Position numbers and translations under genes: made by a program. A stretch of 64,000 bases of DNA from Guyparkeria hydrothermalis (GTDB lineage Bacteria > Pseudomonadota > Gammaproteobacteria > Halothiobacillales > Halothiobacillaceae), in assembly GCF_023555375.1 (NCBI RefSeq), contig NZ_JAJSEE010000002.1:195001-259000 (forward strand), written 5' to 3'. Numbering within the stretch: the stretch's first letter is position 1; each line of letters starts with the position of its first letter. Positions 61,696-64,000 of the stretch are shown here, one piece after another. Under the pieces are notes generated by a model, which saw nothing but the letters and a program-made list of their open reading frames with translations, ran no database searches and was not told where the DNA came from.

Positions 61696-62369
61696 ATGCC
61701 GATCCGTCCGTCGTCGAGCTGATTACCGGGGCGAGCCTCCCCGTGCAACTGGTCCTGATCATCCTGGTGCTGGCCTCCATCGGCTCCTGGGCCCTGATCT
61801 TCCACAAGGCGCGGGTCTACAAGCGGGCTGTCAGCGGCGTGCGTTCGTTCGAAAGCAGTTTCTGGGCCGGTGGCAGCCTCAACGAGTTCTACGACCGCAT
61901 CTCCCGCGAGGCGCGACCGCGCGAGGGCCACGAGGCGATCTTCGAGGCGGGCTTCCGTGAATTCCAACGCCTGCGGCAGGCCGAGGATCGGGGGCATGCC
62001 CAGATCATCGATGGCGTCGAGCGCGCCATGCGCGTGGCCGAGCATCGCCAGCTCGACCAGCTCGAGGAAGGCGTGCCGTTTCTCGCCACGGTCGGTTCGG
62101 TCAGTCCCTACGTCGGCCTGTTCGGCACCGTCTGGGGCATCATGAGCGCGTTCATGAACCTCGGCACCATGCAGAGCGCCACGCTGGCGGCCGTGGCCCC
62201 GCCGATCGCCGAGGCGCTGATCGCTACCGCCATGGGCCTGTTCGCCGCCATCCCGGCGGTCATTGCCTACAACCGCTACACGCAGCGGATCGACTGGCTC
62301 GCCGGGCGCTACGAGAACTTCGTCGACGAATTCCTGGGGCTGCTGCAGCGACAGCTGGGGGGCAAGTAA
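61692..62369 (+). CDS. tolQ: Tol-Pal system proton-channel protein TolQ
   Basis: 225 residues from GTG 61692, overlapping ybgC by 4 bases. Three membrane helices: VQLVLIILVLASIGSWALIF near the start, then FLATVGSVSPYVGLFGTVWG and IAEALIATAMGLFAAIPAV. With TolR it forms the proton-driven motor that energises TolA. The MotA/TolQ/ExbB signature is complete. Confidence 0.96.
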   Translation: MNADPSVVELITGASLPVQLVLIILVLASIGSWALIFHKARVYKRAVSGVRSFESSFWAGGSLNEFYDRISREARPREGHEAIFEAGFREFQRLRQAEDRGHAQIIDGVERAMRVAEHRQLDQLEEGVPFLATVGSVSPYVGLFGTVWGIMSAFMNLGTMQSATLAAVAPPIAEALIATAMGLFAAIPAVIAYNRYTQRIDWLAGRYENFVDEFLGLLQRQLGGK

Positions 62370-62372
62370 GCC

Positions 62373-62831
62373 ATGGCGCGTCGCACGCGACGGGCACGGC
62401 GGATGGTCGCCGAGATCAACGTCGTCCCCTACATCGACGTGATGCTCGTGTTGCTGGTGATCTTCATGGTCACCGCGCCGATGCTGCAGCAGGGCGTCGA
62501 GGTCGAGCCGCCGCAGGCCTCGGCCAGCCCGCTCGAGGACACCGACGAGCCGCCGCTGCTGATCAGCGTCAATCGCGACGGCGAGTACTTCGTCAACCAG
62601 GCCGACAATCCCGATGCGCCGGTGAGCCTGGCGACCGTCACCGAGCTGGTGGCCGCTGCCCGCCGGGTCGACCCGGAAACGCCCGTGCTGGTAAAAGGTG
62701 ATCGGTCCTCGAATTACGAAAACGTCATGCGCGCCATGGTCGCCGCCCAGCAGGGCGGGGCGCCCAAGGTCGGCCTGGTCACCGATTCCGACCCGTCCGA
62801 CCTCGGGGCCGGCAGCGAGGAGGCGCAGTAA
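62373..62831 (+). CDS. tolR: Tol-Pal system protein TolR
   Basis: 152 residues. A single helix, VVPYIDVMLVLLVIFMVTAP, carries the essential aspartate in YIDVML, followed by a periplasmic ExbD/TolR domain (VLVKGDRSSNYENVMRAM). It forms the motor with TolQ. It starts 4 bases after tolQ and ends 4 bases before tolA. Confidence 0.96.
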   Translation: MARRTRRARRMVAEINVVPYIDVMLVLLVIFMVTAPMLQQGVEVEPPQASASPLEDTDEPPLLISVNRDGEYFVNQADNPDAPVSLATVTELVAAARRVDPETPVLVKGDRSSNYENVMRAMVAAQQGGAPKVGLVTDSDPSDLGAGSEEAQ

Positions 62832-62834
62832 GCC

Positions 62835-63932
62835 ATGTGGCGAATGCTTACCCGCATGCCCGGCGCGGTGATGCTGGCGGTGGTGCTGCACCTCGCGCTG
62901 GTGCTCGCGATCGTGTTCTCCGAGCTGTGGAAGCCGGAGACCGTCAAGCCCAGCGGCGAGGCGGCCGAACTGCCGACCATCGAGGCCGAGTCGGTGTCCT
63001 CCGAGGCGATCGACCAGCAGGCCGAGCGCATGCGCGAGGCGCGCGAGGCCCGGGAGCGCGAGCGGGCCGAGGCCGAAAAGGCGGCCGAGGAGGCTGCCGC
63101 GGCCCGTCGTGCCGAGGAAGCGCGGGCTAAGCAGCTCGCCGAACTGCGGGAGCAGCGCGAACGCGAGGCGGCCGAGGAGGCCGAGCGCATCGAGGAGTTG
63201 AGAAAGCAGCAGCAAGAAGTCGAGGCGGCGCGCGAACAGGCACGTCGAGAGGCCGAGCAGGCCAGGAAGGAGGCCGAGGCGGCTCGCAAGGAAGCCGAAG
63301 AGGCGGCCGAGCGGCGCGCGGCCGAAGAGAAGGCCCGCCAGGAGGCAGCGGAGCAGGCGCGCAAGGAAGCCGAGGAAAAGGCCCGTCGCGAGGCGGAGGC
63401 GCAGGCGCGCAAGGAAGCCGAGGAAAAGGCCCGCCGCGAGGCGGAGGAGCAGGCGCGCAAGGAGGCCGAGGAAAAGGCCCGCCGTGAGGCGGAAGAACAG
63501 GCCCGCAAGGAGGCCGAAGAGAAGGCGCGCCGCGAAGCCGAAAAAAAGGCCCGGCGCGAGGCGGAAGAAAAGGCCGCCCGCGAGCAGGCCGAGCGCGAGG
63601 CCCGCGAGCAGGCCCTGCGCGATCAGCTGGCCGCCGAGCAGCAGGCGCGCGCTGAGCGCGACGCCCTTAGCAAGTGGGCGGCGGCCATCCAGTCCAAGGT
63701 GCGTGATAACTGGCAACGGCCGCGTGGCGCGCAGATCGGCTGGACCTGCACGGTCACCGTCCGCCAGGACCCCGATGGTCGCGTGCGCAACGTCACCGTC
63801 GAACGCTGCGATGGCGACCGCTTGTTCGAACGCTCGGTCGTGCAGGCGATCGAGGCCGCCTCGCCGCTGCCCAAGCCCGAACTCGACTCGATCTTCCAGG
63901 AAGAACTCCGTTTCAACTTCAAGCCGGAATGA
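62835..63932 (+). CDS. tolA: Tol-Pal system protein TolA
   Basis: 365 residues: one N-terminal membrane helix (VMLAVVLHLALVLAIVFSEL), a long helical domain II rich in Glu, Ala, Lys and Arg (about 50-270), and the C-terminal globular domain III (WAAAIQSKVRDNWQRPRG to the end), which contacts Pal, TolB and colicins or phage. Domain II includes four exact-length 16-residue repeats (48 bp each, 63354-63545). It spans the periplasm and couples the motor to the outer membrane. Confidence 0.95.
   Translation: MWRMLTRMPGAVMLAVVLHLALVLAIVFSELWKPETVKPSGEAAELPTIEAESVSSEAIDQQAERMREAREARERERAEAEKAAEEAAAARRAEEARAKQLAELREQREREAAEEAERIEELRKQQQEVEAAREQARREAEQARKEAEAARKEAEEAAERRAAEEKARQEAAEQARKEAEEKARREAEAQARKEAEEKARREAEEQARKEAEEKARREAEEQARKEAEEKARREAEKKARREAEEKAAREQAEREAREQALRDQLAAEQQARAERDALSKWAAAIQSKVRDNWQRPRGAQIGWTCTVTVRQDPDGRVRNVTVERCDGDRLFERSVVQAIEAASPLPKPELDSIFQEELRFNFKPE
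63354..63545 (+). repeat. Four 48-bp tandem repeats in tolA
   Basis: Each unit encodes QARKEAEEKARREAE plus one variable residue. Units start at 63354, 63402, 63450 and 63498 and differ mainly at silent sites. They lengthen the coiled helix of TolA; copy number may vary between strains. Confidence 0.85.
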
Positions 63933-63955
63933 CCGGTCAACCCGGGGTGACCCAC

Positions 63956-64000
63956 ATGACAGTACTGGCCCTTTTTCATCGCTTGCTCGCCGCCACGCTC
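63956..64000 (+). CDS. tolB: TolB, 5' fragment cut by the window end
   Basis: The frame MTVLALFHRLLAATL begins at ATG 63956, after GGGGTGA. It runs off the window after 15 codons. The hydrophobic start fits a TolB signal peptide, and position directly after tolA makes TolB the expected gene. GTG 63947 in the same frame is an alternative start. Confidence 0.7.
   Translation, partial: MTVLALFHRLLAATL

Noticed and set aside
63354-63545. CRISPR-like array
   Set aside because: The 48-bp units are contiguous, in frame and encode the TolA helix; there are no spacers. No other array is present in the window.

Overview
The window is high-GC chromosomal DNA (63-65% on two chromosomal lines counted by eye: 56041-56100 and 60841-60900) from a gammaproteobacterium. 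Tol-Pal genes, waaA and an LpxL-like acyltransferase show a Gram-negative envelope. The tkt-gap-pgk-pyk-fba block with a class II aldolase is a layout I associate with autotrophic sulfur oxidisers of the Chromatiales (Halothiobacillaceae or Ectothiorhodospiraceae, for example Guyparkeria). That placement is an inference from gene order, not a sequence match.

Layout. 1-3541: end of an rRNA operon (spacer, 23S, 5S, terminators and a leftover fragment of a second 5S 3' end). 3844-8053: comEA-like gene, then sucC-sucD-nadE. 8073-11160 (minus): an archaeal-type 3-dehydroquinate synthase II, bioA and rsmE. 11198-14983 (minus): metK, then ahcY-metF behind an S-adenosylhomocysteine riboswitch. 15132-16891: PhnD-type binding protein and a thioredoxin-fold protein. 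16960-24188: tkt, gap, pgk, pyk, fba. 24312-28479: a PAS sensor without an output domain and a NodI/NodJ-like ABC exporter. 28645-29995 (minus): folE-folM. 30176-35731: argS, a SPOR protein, a membrane diguanylate cyclase, ilvE and a zinc-finger protein. 35753-41827: lipopolysaccharide-type genes (ELM1-like protein, three glycosyltransferases, an LpxL-like acyltransferase, waaA). 41865-44284 (minus): pcm-like gene and tolC. 44496-48822: TPP riboswitch-thiC, a 54-residue membrane protein, an EamA transporter and fpr. 54925-56794: trpG and a Bcr/CflA-type transporter. 56875-57830 (minus): two secreted low-complexity paralogues. 58093-64000: yebC-ruvCAB-ybgC-tolQRA and the first 45 bases of tolB.

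The region that breaks the pattern is 48968-54941. About 6 kb of lower-GC DNA (52% on line 50041-50100) lies inside the 5' end of trpG. The original first six codons of trpG remain at 48962-48979. A second set with synonymous changes, encoding the same MVLMLD peptide, starts the intact gene at 54925. The two copies share an exact 11-bp core, as expected for attL and attR. The cargo is a 1,275-residue protein with an N-terminal SIR2 NADase-like domain and a 383-residue protein of unknown family, both on the plus strand. I see no integrase. The left end has three 12-bp direct repeats and an inverted copy, and a related 10-mer lies near the right end. My best hypothesis is a small defence island carrying a two-gene SIR2 system. 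It is the strongest candidate here for something undescribed.
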